A stretch of DNA of 8,690 nucleotides. It comes from Desulfuromusa sp. Lineage in GTDB: Bacteria > Desulfobacterota > Desulfuromonadia > Desulfuromonadales > Geopsychrobacteraceae. The stretch's first letter is position 1. Each line of letters begins with the position of its first letter. Positions 1-5,738 of this stretch are shown piece after piece. The stretch is from contig JAUVCS010000026.1 in NCBI GenBank assembly GCA_030590745.1, positions 1 to 8,690 on the forward strand, written 5' to 3'. The position numbers and the translations under genes were made by a program. Below the pieces are notes generated by a model. It searched no databases. It was not told the origin of the DNA and saw only the letters and a program-made list of their open reading frames with translations.

Positions 1-94
1 TAGTGAAGAGGTTGGTGCTGATCAATATATAACAAAACCTTTTAAGTCGGCGATGGTGATGGCATCGATTGAGCAGTTGTTAAATCGAAATTAA
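1..94 (+). CDS. Response regulator receiver protein, C-terminal end only (cut by left edge)
   Basis: The open frame read from base 2 gives 30 residues ending at TAA 92-94. It contains GADQYITKPF followed by a short amphipathic helix ending in LLNRN. This is the end of a receiver (CheY-like) domain: the Lys-Pro of TKPF is the conserved lysine that contacts the phosphoryl group, and the rest is beta5 and helix alpha5. No output domain follows, so the protein either ends with its receiver or carries other domains upstream, outside the window. The closely similar motif GANEYITKPL in the next gene suggests two neighbouring receiver genes, perhaps part of a chemotaxis or two-component locus to the left. 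Which pathway it serves cannot be told from this fragment. Confidence 0.85.
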   Translation, partial: SEEVGADQYITKPFKSAMVMASIEQLLNRN

Positions 95-156
95 AAATCT
101 GGTCAGAAAACGACCCTGGAATTGTTAGTTAGACTTGTTGATGGAGTTTGTAAAAA

Positions 157-546
157 ATGTATTCTGCCAAGATACTGGTCGTTGATGACTCACCGACAAT
201 GCGGCAGCTGATTATTTATGCCCTGCAACGTCTGCCCAATTTGGAAATTACTGAGGCAGGTGACGGAGTTGCTGCGCTGAAACAGCTATCCAGCGAGAAG
301 TACGACCTCCTTTTGACCGACATCAATATGCCGATGATGGATGGTTTGAAGCTGGTCAGTTTGATTCGTAATGATACTCTTTACATGAAACTCCCCATCA
401 TTGTTATTACGACAGAAGGTTCAGATATGACCCGGGAACGGGCCATTGCAGTTGGAGCTAATGAGTATATCACCAAACCGCTGCAGACGACTCACCTTAT
501 AGAAGTTGTACGCAAGCTGCTTGATCCCGAATATCAGCAGAGCTGA
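157..546 (+). CDS. CheY-like single-domain response regulator
   Basis: 129 residues, the usual size of a free receiver domain with no output domain. The landmarks of the family are in place: the acidic pair D10-D11 that binds Mg2+, the phosphorylation site D55 in the TDINMP motif, T85 in the ITTEG strand, the switch aromatic Y104, and K107-P108. The D55/T85/K107 spacing is the same as D57/T87/K109 of E. coli CheY. A cytoplasmic protein of this type is phosphorylated by a histidine kinase and acts by binding a partner, such as a flagellar switch or another kinase. The ATG at 157 has GGAG (143-146) ten bases upstream. It follows another receiver gene after a 62-base gap. It resembles chemotaxis CheY, but no cheA or flagellar gene is visible, so I give no gene symbol. 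Confidence 0.93.
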   Translation: MYSAKILVVDDSPTMRQLIIYALQRLPNLEITEAGDGVAALKQLSSEKYDLLLTDINMPMMDGLKLVSLIRNDTLYMKLPIIVITTEGSDMTRERAIAVGANEYITKPLQTTHLIEVVRKLLDPEYQQS

Positions 547-561
547 GCCTTGTTCTTGGGC

Positions 562-592
562 TTGACAGCCTTGGTTGAACATGTAATATAAC
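562..592 (+). promoter_or_regulatory. Probable sigma70-type promoter for infA
   Basis: A perfect TTGACA -35 element lies at 562-567 in the gap between the receiver gene and infA. The -10 is ambiguous. TAATAT at 584-589 gives a 16-base spacer, and TATAAC at 587-592 matches five of six consensus bases but with a 19-base spacer. Either would start transcription around 597-600, about 40 bases before the infA start codon. The position directly after one gene and before infA supports a separate infA promoter. Confidence 0.55.
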
Positions 593-624
593 CCCATTAA
601 TTTTTAGTTTGATTTTTTATAATC

Positions 625-630
625 AGGAGG
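625..630 (+). promoter_or_regulatory. Strong ribosome binding site that fixes the infA start
   Basis: AGGAGG is a full Shine-Dalgarno core, five bases before TTG 636-638. It decides the start. The frame is open further upstream to another TTG at 609, but that codon would put the Shine-Dalgarno inside the gene and add nine residues not seen in IF-1 proteins. Confidence 0.85.
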
Positions 631-635
631 AAAAG

Positions 636-854
636 TTGGCAAAAGAAGAAGCAATTGAAGTAGAGGGGATCGTTGTAGAGCCATTGCCTAATGCTATGTT
701 TCGGGTGAAGCTTGATAATGACCACGTGGTTTTGGCTCATATCTCCGGTAAGATGCGCAAATATTATATCCGTATTCTTCCTGGTGACCGGGTGACAGTT
801 GAATTGTCCCCCTATGATCTGACCCGTGGTCGTATCACTTACCGGGCTAAATAG
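636..854 (+). CDS. infA: Translation initiation factor IF-1
   Basis: 72 residues from the TTG at 636, exactly the usual IF-1 length. The protein begins [11 protein letters not shown] and runs through the S1/OB-fold signature: [14 protein letters not shown], the [17 protein letters not shown] segment, and the closing [14 protein letters not shown]-1 occupies the A site of the 30S subunit during initiation and works with IF-2 and IF-3. The start is unusual in being TTG rather than ATG, but it is backed by a perfect AGGAGG five bases upstream and by the conserved N-terminus. It has its own likely promoter at 562-592 and is followed by a hairpin at 945-960. leuS begins 165 bases downstream on the same strand, so read-through into leuS is possible. 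The identification is secure; the TTG start is very likely. Confidence 0.96.
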   Translation: MAKEEAIEVEGIVVEPLPNAMFRVKLDNDHVVLAHISGKMRKYYIRILPGDRVTVELSPYDLTRGRITYRAK

Positions 855-867
855 TTAGACAGTTCTA

Positions 868-896
868 TTGTGACTCGGCTCTGTTGCCGATACAAT
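868..896 (+). promoter_or_regulatory. Possible promoter in the infA-leuS gap
   Basis: TTGTGA (868-873, four of six matches to the -35 consensus) and TACAAT (891-896, five of six matches to the -10) are separated by an ideal 17-base spacer. Transcription would begin near 903 and give leuS a leader of about 115 bases. The hairpin at 945-960 would then lie inside that leader, so either the promoter or the terminator reading of the hairpin may be wrong, or the hairpin attenuates leuS. Confidence 0.4.
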
Positions 897-944
897 GACA
901 TATAGTAGGAAGACTCTTCCCCACAATACTTTGCTCATAACGAT

Positions 945-963
945 ACCGGCCTTTGCCGGTTTT
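945..963 (+). terminator. Hairpin with short T-run after infA
   Basis: ACCGGC (945-950) pairs perfectly with GCCGGT (955-960) around a CTTT loop, and four T's (960-963) follow. The stem is GC-rich and compact as in intrinsic terminators, but the T-run is short and broken by CG. It lies 90 bases after infA and 60 before leuS. It could end the infA transcript or act as an attenuator in a leuS leader. Confidence 0.5.
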
Positions 964-1010
964 CGTGTATATACTCTATTTTGACAGGTGACGGTGCCGC
1001 TGCCCGTTGC

Positions 1011-1016
1011 GGAGGA
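1011..1016 (+). promoter_or_regulatory. Ribosome binding site that fixes the leuS start
   Basis: GGAGGA ends three bases before ATG 1020. The reading frame is open further upstream to a TTG at 981, but the residues encoded there have no counterpart at the start of LeuRS, whereas [15 protein letters not shown] from 1020 is the normal N-terminus. Confidence 0.8.
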
Positions 1017-1019
1017 CCT

Positions 1020-3575
1020 ATGGAAAACTACTACAATCCAAAAAATGTTGAATCCAAGTGGCAACAAGTCTGGCAGGACGAGCAGTCTTTTTGTGCTTCC
1101 ATGGATTCTGAAAAAGAAAAATATTATCTCCTGGAAATGTTTCCATATCCATCCGGTCGTATTCATATGGGTCATGTTCGCAACTATGCAATAGGTGATG
1201 TTGTTGCTCGTTTTAAGCGGATGCAAGGGTTCAATGTTCTCCACCCAATGGGTTGGGATGCTTTTGGGATGCCAGCAGAAAATGCTGCGATTGAGCATAA
1301 AATCCACCCGGCTAAATGGACTTACGAAAATATTGACAGCATGCGGAAACAGTTGAAAAGAATTGGTCTCTCATACGATTGGCAGCGAGAGTTTGCCACT
1401 TGTGATGTCGATTATTATCGCTGGGAGCAACTGGTTTTTCTGAAGATGTTTGAGAAGGGTCTGGCATATAAAAAAGGTTCTTCGGTGAACTGGTGCGAGG
1501 ATTGTCAGACTGTACTTGCCAATGAGCAGGTTGAAGATGGTTGTTGTTGGCGCTGTCATAATCTGGTTCAGCCGAAAGAACTGGAACAGTGGTTTTTTAA
1601 AATTACTAATTATGCTGATGAACTTCTGGAATGGACTGATAAATTATCTGGTTGGCCTGAACGGGTATTGTCGATGCAGCGCAACTGGATTGGTAAAAGC
1701 TACGGTTGTGAAATTGAATTTCCAGTAGCTGATACAACTGAGAAGGTCAAGGTTTTTACTACCCGCCCGGATACTTTGTTCGGTGCAACTTTTATGAGTC
1801 TGGCTCCAGAACACCCTTTAGTAAAATCGTTAGTGACTGCTGAGCAGGAAGAAGAAGTTAATAAGTTCATTGCTGCGGTGGAACGTCAGGATAAGGCTGA
1901 CAGAACCAGCGGTAATCTTGAAAAAATAGGGATTTTTACCGGTTCATACTGTATCAATCCCCTGAATAATGAAAAAATACCAGTCTTTCTCGCCAACTTT
2001 GTATTGATGGGCTACGGCACGGGTGCTGTTATGGCGGTTCCTGCCCACGATCAACGTGATTTTGAATTTGCAAAAAAATACCAGTTACCAATCAGAGTGG
2101 TTATTCAACCCGAAGGGGAAGATTTGGTTGCTGATCAGCTGGCTGAGGCGTTTACCGATCCTGGTTTGTTGACCAATTCCGGTCAATTTGATGGTGTAGA
2201 TAACGAATCAGCAAAAGAGCAGATCGCAGCTTTCCTGGATGAGCGCGGTGAGGGGCGCAAGACAGTCAATTACCGTTTGCGTGATTGGGGTGTGTCGAGG
2301 CAGCGCTATTGGGGAACACCGATCCCGATTATCTATTGTGACAGCTGTGGTGCGGTTCCTGTTCCAGAAGAAGAGTTGCCCGTAATATTGCCAACGGATG
2401 TTGAATTGACCGGCGAAGGGGGATCACCTCTAGCTCGACACAAAGATTTTTTGCAGGTTGCCTGCCCGAAATGTGGGAAGCCGGCGAAGCGTGAATCGGA
2501 TACTTTTGATACTTTTGTCGAAAGCTCCTGGTATTTTGCCCGCTATACTTGCCCCGATTATACTGATGGCCCGTTAGATAAGCAGGCCGCTAATCACTGG
2601 TTGCCGGTGGATCAATATATTGGTGGGATTGAACACGCTGTCATGCATCTCCTCTATGCTCGATTCTATACCAAAATTTTGCGGGATTTAGGAATGCTGG
2701 ATGTCGATGAGCCATTTACCAATTTGCTGACCCAGGGAATGGTCTGTAAGGAAACCCAGCGTTGTCCTGAGCATGGTTGGTTGTATCCTGAGCAAGTAGA
2801 GGATGGAAAGTGCACTATTTGTGGTCAACTGGTCGAATTGGGTCGCACCGAGAAAATGTCTAAGTCGAAAAAGAATGTCGTTGATCCAAATCAACTGATT
2901 GATCAGTACGGTGCAGATACTGCACGGTTATTTTCACTATTTGCCGCTCCCCCAGAAAAAGATCTGGAGTGGAACGAGCAGGGGGTGGAAGGGTGCTTCC
3001 GCTTTCTCAATCGGGTCTGGCGAGCGGTTAGTGATAATCTGGAACTGATAAAAAATACTGCAATTCCCAATACCGTCAGCGGAGACGCAGCAGAATTACG
3101 GCGTAAAACTCATCAGACAATCAAAAAAGTGACTGAGGATGTGGATGGTCGTTTTCACTTTAATACTGCGATTGCTGCCATTATGGAGCTGGTGAATGCA
3201 ATATACTCATTTAAATCACGGCAGGAAAACCCTGGAGTTTTGCGTGAAGCGTTGGAGGCAGTTGTCTCTCTGTTGAATCCATTTGTTCCGCATATCTGTG
3301 AAGAACTCTGGCAGTTGTTAGGACATCAGCAAAGTGTTGAAAGTTCCGGCTGGCCAAGTTGGGACGAATCTGCTTTGGTTGCTGCAGAAATCACCCTGGT
3401 TGTGCAGGTCAACGGTAAAGTCCGGGGTAAAATTAACGTAGCAGTTGCTGCAGATTCACAATCTATCGAAACAGAGGCCTTGTCCGAACCCAATGTTCAA
3501 CGTTTTATTGCCGGGAAACAGCTGCGCAAAGTTATTGTTGTTCCCGGTCGACTGATCAATATTGTGGTGGGCTGA
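1020..3575 (+). CDS. leuS: Leucyl-tRNA synthetase
   Basis: 851 residues, the normal bacterial length. It charges tRNA-Leu with leucine in the cytoplasm. The Rossmann catalytic core carries the HIGH-type motif HMGH at 49-52 (after PYPSGRI) and KMSKS at 612-616. The inserted CP1 editing domain has TTRPDT at 247-252, with T252 in the same position as the E. coli specificity threonine. It also has [17 protein letters not shown] ending at D347, the counterpart of the E. coli aspartate that holds the amino group of mischarged substrates. Editing therefore looks intact. Cysteine pairs (NWCEDC/CWRC, YCDSC/CPKC, CPEHG/CTIC) mark the zinc-binding and leucine-specific insertions. The C-terminus has the [10 protein letters not shown] tRNA-binding region. 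The stop codon overlaps the lptE start by one base (TGATG), so the two are probably translated in series. It is the first gene of the leuS-lptE-holA operon. Confidence 0.98.
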   Translation: MENYYNPKNVESKWQQVWQDEQSFCASMDSEKEKYYLLEMFPYPSGRIHMGHVRNYAIGDVVARFKRMQGFNVLHPMGWDAFGMPAENAAIEHKIHPAKWTYENIDSMRKQLKRIGLSYDWQREFATCDVDYYRWEQLVFLKMFEKGLAYKKGSSVNWCEDCQTVLANEQVEDGCCWRCHNLVQPKELEQWFFKITNYADELLEWTDKLSGWPERVLSMQRNWIGKSYGCEIEFPVADTTEKVKVFTTRPDTLFGATFMSLAPEHPLVKSLVTAEQEEEVNKFIAAVERQDKADRTSGNLEKIGIFTGSYCINPLNNEKIPVFLANFVLMGYGTGAVMAVPAHDQRDFEFAKKYQLPIRVVIQPEGEDLVADQLAEAFTDPGLLTNSGQFDGVDNESAKEQIAAFLDERGEGRKTVNYRLRDWGVSRQRYWGTPIPIIYCDSCGAVPVPEEELPVILPTDVELTGEGGSPLARHKDFLQVACPKCGKPAKRESDTFDTFVESSWYFARYTCPDYTDGPLDKQAANHWLPVDQYIGGIEHAVMHLLYARFYTKILRDLGMLDVDEPFTNLLTQGMVCKETQRCPEHGWLYPEQVEDGKCTICGQLVELGRTEKMSKSKKNVVDPNQLIDQYGADTARLFSLFAAPPEKDLEWNEQGVEGCFRFLNRVWRAVSDNLELIKNTAIPNTVSGDAAELRRKTHQTIKKVTEDVDGRFHFNTAIAAIMELVNAIYSFKSRQENPGVLREALEAVVSLLNPFVPHICEELWQLLGHQQSVESSGWPSWDESALVAAEITLVVQVNGKVRGKINVAVAADSQSIETEALSEPNVQRFIAGKQLRKVIVVPGRLINIVVG

Positions 3576-4081
3576 TGAAATTTTTCAGTTGTCTTGTGCT
3601 ATTGCTATGCTTATCAGGATGTGGTTATCACTTCTCTGGTTACGGCGGCAATCTGCCTGGAGGAGTTGAAACACTCTATATTCCGCTTTTTGTCAACAAG
3701 ACCAATGAACCACGCCTTGAAACCAAGTTTGCCAGTCAGGTCAGTGAAGTTTTTTCACGGAATAATAATGTCCGCCAGGTTGAAAAACAAAAGGATGCAG
3801 ATGCTATCCTGCTGGGGACGGTGCGCAATTATAAAAACCAATCCCTTTCATATGATCGTGGTGATGATATTGGCAGCTATTATTCGACAATAGATATCGA
3901 TGTTGAGTTACGTCAGGTTGAGACTAATCAACTGCTTTGGGAAGGGTCTCTCAGTTGGAAAGAGGTGTATCGAGCTTCAAGTGATAAGAACATCCAGGAT
4001 CTTTCCCGGCAACAGGCATTACAGCAGATAGTTCTCCGTTTATCTGAAGAACTTCTTTCTCGCTTGCTTGATGACTTTTAA
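3575..4081 (+). CDS. lptE: LPS-assembly outer-membrane lipoprotein LptE
   Basis: 168 residues. A lipoprotein signal peptide occupies residues 1-15 (basic start, hydrophobic core, lipobox LSGC with C16 as the lipidated cysteine). G17 at the +2 position rather than Asp fits sorting to the outer membrane. The CGYHF start of the mature protein and the downstream pattern LPGGVETLYIPLFVNKT, NEPRLE are typical of LptE (RlpB). The family plugs the LptD beta-barrel and delivers lipopolysaccharide to the outer leaflet. Sequence conservation in the family is low, so context matters: the order leuS-lptE-holA is the same as in E. coli, which supports the call. The ATG overlaps the leuS TGA, and only a weak GGTGG (3566-3570) precedes it, so translation probably depends on ribosomes arriving from leuS. 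Confidence 0.9.
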   Translation: MKFFSCLVLLLCLSGCGYHFSGYGGNLPGGVETLYIPLFVNKTNEPRLETKFASQVSEVFSRNNNVRQVEKQKDADAILLGTVRNYKNQSLSYDRGDDIGSYYSTIDIDVELRQVETNQLLWEGSLSWKEVYRASSDKNIQDLSRQQALQQIVLRLSEELLSRLLDDF

Positions 4082-4084
4082 TTG

Positions 4085-5086
4085 ATGAATGCCGCTGAGT
4101 TAGATCGCCGGTTGCGTGCGCAGCAGATTCCGGAACTTATTTTCCTCTCCGGTCAGGAATCCTACCTTGTCCAACGTGCCGCACGTTCTGTCAGAAACGC
4201 GGTCTTACCCAATAGCAAAGATGATTTCAACGATCATCAGTTTTATGGAAAGCAGGTTACGGCAGAGCTGATTCTTGAAGCAGCAATGACTTACCCGGTT
4301 TTTGCTGAAAAAAAGCTGGTGACGGTCAAGGAAGCACACCTGCTGCCGGCAGTCGAGCTGGAAAAATTAATTCCCTATCTGCAAAATCCGGTGCCAGAAA
4401 CCTGTCTGTTATTTATTGCCGATAAAATTGATAACCGGCGTAAATTTTTTCAACAATTTAAAAAAAGTGGAACTCTTATTGAGTTTAAACCCCTCTCTGT
4501 CAGAGAAATTCCCAGCTATATCCGTCAAATTCTCGAGCCGAAGAACGTGCAGATAAGCAGTGATGGGTTGGATCTTTTCTGTCTGATGGTGGATGGGAAT
4601 CTCCACGAGATTCATGTGGAGCTGGATAAATTATTGACCTATGTCGGCACTGCCACGCTGATTGAAACAAAAGATGTCGAGGCTGTCGTATCGCGGGGGC
4701 GGGTTGAGAGTGTTTTTGAATTGGGTAAAGCGGTGGGTCGTGGTGATATGGCCAAGGGATTGTCACTGGTCAAGCGTCTGAGTGCTGCAGGTGAAGCTCC
4801 ACTGAAAATTCTCTCTTTACTGGTCAGACATTTTCGACAACTTTGGCAGGTACGTGAGTTGCAGGTTAAGAATCGTCCAGCGCAAGAAATTGCCAAGGTT
4901 GCCGGTGTTCCACCGTTTGTTGTTGATGACTTAATCAGGCAGGGGAAAAAGTTTTCACGAAACGATTTCCTCCAGGCTTTTGAGTTGTTTCTTGAAACCG
5001 ACCTGGCGATGAAGTCGAGTGGTGCCAATGCTGGAGCCCTGCTTGAAAACTTGATCTTGAAACTGACCCGGAAGAAGGGTAAATAA
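4085..5086 (+). CDS. holA: DNA polymerase III delta subunit (clamp loader)
   Basis: 333 residues from ATG 4085, close to the usual 330-345. Delta is the clamp-loader wrench that opens the beta sliding clamp so that it can be placed on DNA. The N-terminal domain opens with PELIFLSGQESYLVQRA, the degenerate, non-hydrolysing AAA+ start of the family. V72-F73 in YPVFAEKKLV align with the L73-F74 wedge of E. coli delta that inserts into beta. The middle AAA+ lid includes DGNLHEIHVELDKLL, and the C-terminal collar domain ends SSGANAGALLENLILKLTR. A TTG directly precedes the ATG (4082), so the start could be one codon earlier. No good Shine-Dalgarno is visible and only three bases separate it from lptE, which suggests coupled translation. 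It is the last gene of the operon; a hairpin follows at 5088. In E. coli nadD comes next, but here the operon ends. Confidence 0.95.
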   Translation: MNAAELDRRLRAQQIPELIFLSGQESYLVQRAARSVRNAVLPNSKDDFNDHQFYGKQVTAELILEAAMTYPVFAEKKLVTVKEAHLLPAVELEKLIPYLQNPVPETCLLFIADKIDNRRKFFQQFKKSGTLIEFKPLSVREIPSYIRQILEPKNVQISSDGLDLFCLMVDGNLHEIHVELDKLLTYVGTATLIETKDVEAVVSRGRVESVFELGKAVGRGDMAKGLSLVKRLSAAGEAPLKILSLLVRHFRQLWQVRELQVKNRPAQEIAKVAGVPPFVVDDLIRQGKKFSRNDFLQAFELFLETDLAMKSSGANAGALLENLILKLTRKKGK

Positions 5087-5087
5087 A

Positions 5088-5112
5088 AAGGGACCACATA
5101 AAGTAGTCCCTT
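5088..5112 (-). terminator. Intrinsic terminator in the holA/rpsT convergent gap
   Basis: AAGGGACCAC (5088-5097) and GTAGTCCCTT (5103-5112) form a 10-base-pair stem with one C-A mismatch around the loop ATAAA. Read on the reverse strand, the stem is followed at once by TTTTTATTT (complement of the A-rich bases 5081-5089), a proper T-run, so it should stop transcription coming from rpsT. On the forward strand only TT follows, so holA termination there would be weaker. The hairpin begins two bases after the holA stop codon. Confidence 0.75.
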
Positions 5113-5307
5113 CAGGGTGTTTCTAATTGATTCCAGGAGCCTGTCGGGCATTGCGGATCGTAACGAGAAATCGACTGGTCGAGGACAGATTTTCGTAGAT
5201 TTGAGAGCGAATAGCACAGCTATTTGTCGAAAATATACGAAAATATGAACCGAACAGGCGGTTTTGTAGTAGATTCTAGTAAGGTCCGACAGCCTCCTCG
5301 GCTCTCT
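5113..5307. other. Non-coding convergent gap with several inverted repeats
   Basis: No credible gene lies between the holA terminator and rpsT. The stretch holds the 12-base palindrome TCGACTGGTCGA (5171-5182), the long phased inverted repeat at 5186-5247 and an adjoining small hairpin, AACCG/CGGTT, at 5248-5263. If rpsT transcription stops only at 5088-5112, all of this is the 3' untranslated region of the rpsT mRNA. Confidence 0.6.
5186..5247. repeat. 62-base interrupted palindrome built of 10-base phased units
   Basis: The left arm, two 10-base units (CAGATTTTCG, TAGATTTGAG; 5186-5205), is the reverse complement with few mismatches of the right arm, CGAAAATATA plus CGAAAATATG (5228-5247). 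Between them sits a hairpin, CGAATAGC-ACA-GCTATTTG (5208-5226), centred on almost the same base. The outer nine bases 5189-5197 and 5236-5244 are perfectly complementary. In RNA it would be a long stem with one internal loop; in DNA it looks like an operator-type array of inverted and direct half-sites. The function is unknown. Confidence 0.7.
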
Positions 5308-5571
5308 TTATCCGAGAGTATTGACCAGTTTGTTCAAGCGAGAGATCTTACGACTGGCAGTTGCCTTGTGGATAACTCCCTTGGTTGCGGTTCGGTCAAT
5401 GTAGGGAACAGCTTTTGCCAGAACTGCCTGGGCTGCTTCCTTGTCTCCAGCTATGACGGCTTCTCGAACCTGTTTGACCAGATTGCGCATGGTTGAGCGG
5501 ACATGGGCATTACGGGCTTTTTTTACTGTATTCTGGCGATTACGTTTTGCTGCTGATTTATGATTTGCCAC
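5308..5571 (-). CDS. rpsT: 30S ribosomal protein S20
   Basis: 87 residues, the same length as E. coli S20. The canonical start MANHKSAAKR(N)RQN is followed by the basic helical-bundle sequence (KKARNAHVRSTMRNLVKQVREA, AVPYIDRTATKGVIHKATASRKISRLNKLVN). S20 is an early-binding 16S rRNA protein of the 30S body. The start codon is GTG (complement of 5569-5571), set by AGGAGA seven bases upstream and by the conserved N-terminus. A promoter with a perfect -35 lies about 60 bases upstream (5629-5657). It is divergent from murJ, an arrangement also known in Pseudomonas. In E. coli rpsT begins with a non-ATG codon and is controlled at translation, so the GTG here may likewise limit its output; that is inference. 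Confidence 0.97.
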   Translation of the reverse strand: MANHKSAAKRNRQNTVKKARNAHVRSTMRNLVKQVREAVIAGDKEAAQAVLAKAVPYIDRTATKGVIHKATASRKISRLNKLVNTLG

Positions 5572-5578
5572 GAATTCT

Positions 5579-5584
5579 TCTCCT
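5579..5584 (-). promoter_or_regulatory. Ribosome binding site of rpsT
   Basis: On the reverse strand this reads AGGAGA, seven bases before the GTG start. It confirms the GTG as the start codon, since no ATG is available near the conserved ANHKS N-terminus. Confidence 0.8.
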
Positions 5585-5628
5585 GTTTTATAGATAGATA
5601 CTTATTCAAGTTTAGTCAAAGAGTCGCG

Positions 5629-5657
5629 ATACTAATGATTAATTTATTGTCTGTCAA
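5629..5657 (-). promoter_or_regulatory. Sigma70-type promoter of rpsT
   Basis: On the reverse strand there is a perfect TTGACA (5652-5657), a 17-base AT-rich spacer and TAGTAT (5629-5634, four of six). Transcription should begin near 5622 and give a leader of about 50 bases that includes the Shine-Dalgarno. The sequence TTGACAGACAA of this -35 region recurs in the fxsA promoter. Confidence 0.7.
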
Positions 5658-5673
5658 GTTAGAAAATGATAAT
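5647..5673 (+). promoter_or_regulatory. Tentative promoter for murJ
   Basis: TTGTCT (5647-5652) and GATAAT (5668-5673, five of six) face murJ, but the 15-base spacer is short. The -35 shares one base with the rpsT -35 on the other strand, so the two promoters would be back to back. This is the best forward candidate in the gap, but not a strong one. Confidence 0.3.
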
Positions 5674-5738
5674 TACAATGGAAATGTGACGTATCTTCAT
5701 GTGGTTATCTTACTCTTAACCAGGATTAAAATATCTGA

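Noticed and set aside
609..635. Upstream TTG start for infA, adding nine residues
   Set aside because: It would place the perfect AGGAGG inside the gene, and the added residues are not part of IF-1.
895..984. A 29-codon open frame before leuS with several leucine codons, as in a leader-peptide attenuator
   Set aside because: Its ATG lies inside the proposed -10 element, so it would not be on that transcript. It has no Shine-Dalgarno, and its leucine codons are scattered rather than in a run.
981..1009. TTGACA at 981-986 as a leuS promoter
   Set aside because: No -10-like sequence exists at 16-18 bases downstream, where the DNA is GC-rich, and the leuS ATG is only 34 bases away.
4639..5217. 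A long reverse-strand open frame (192 codons) across holA
   Set aside because: It lies antisense to a clear holA gene, has no ribosome site, and its arginine/serine-rich composition is typical of a shadow frame.
5186..5247. The palindromic array as a dif (XerCD) site
   Set aside because: The 11-6-11 layout and half-site sequences do not resemble the known dif consensus; the arms are longer and carry a hairpin between them.
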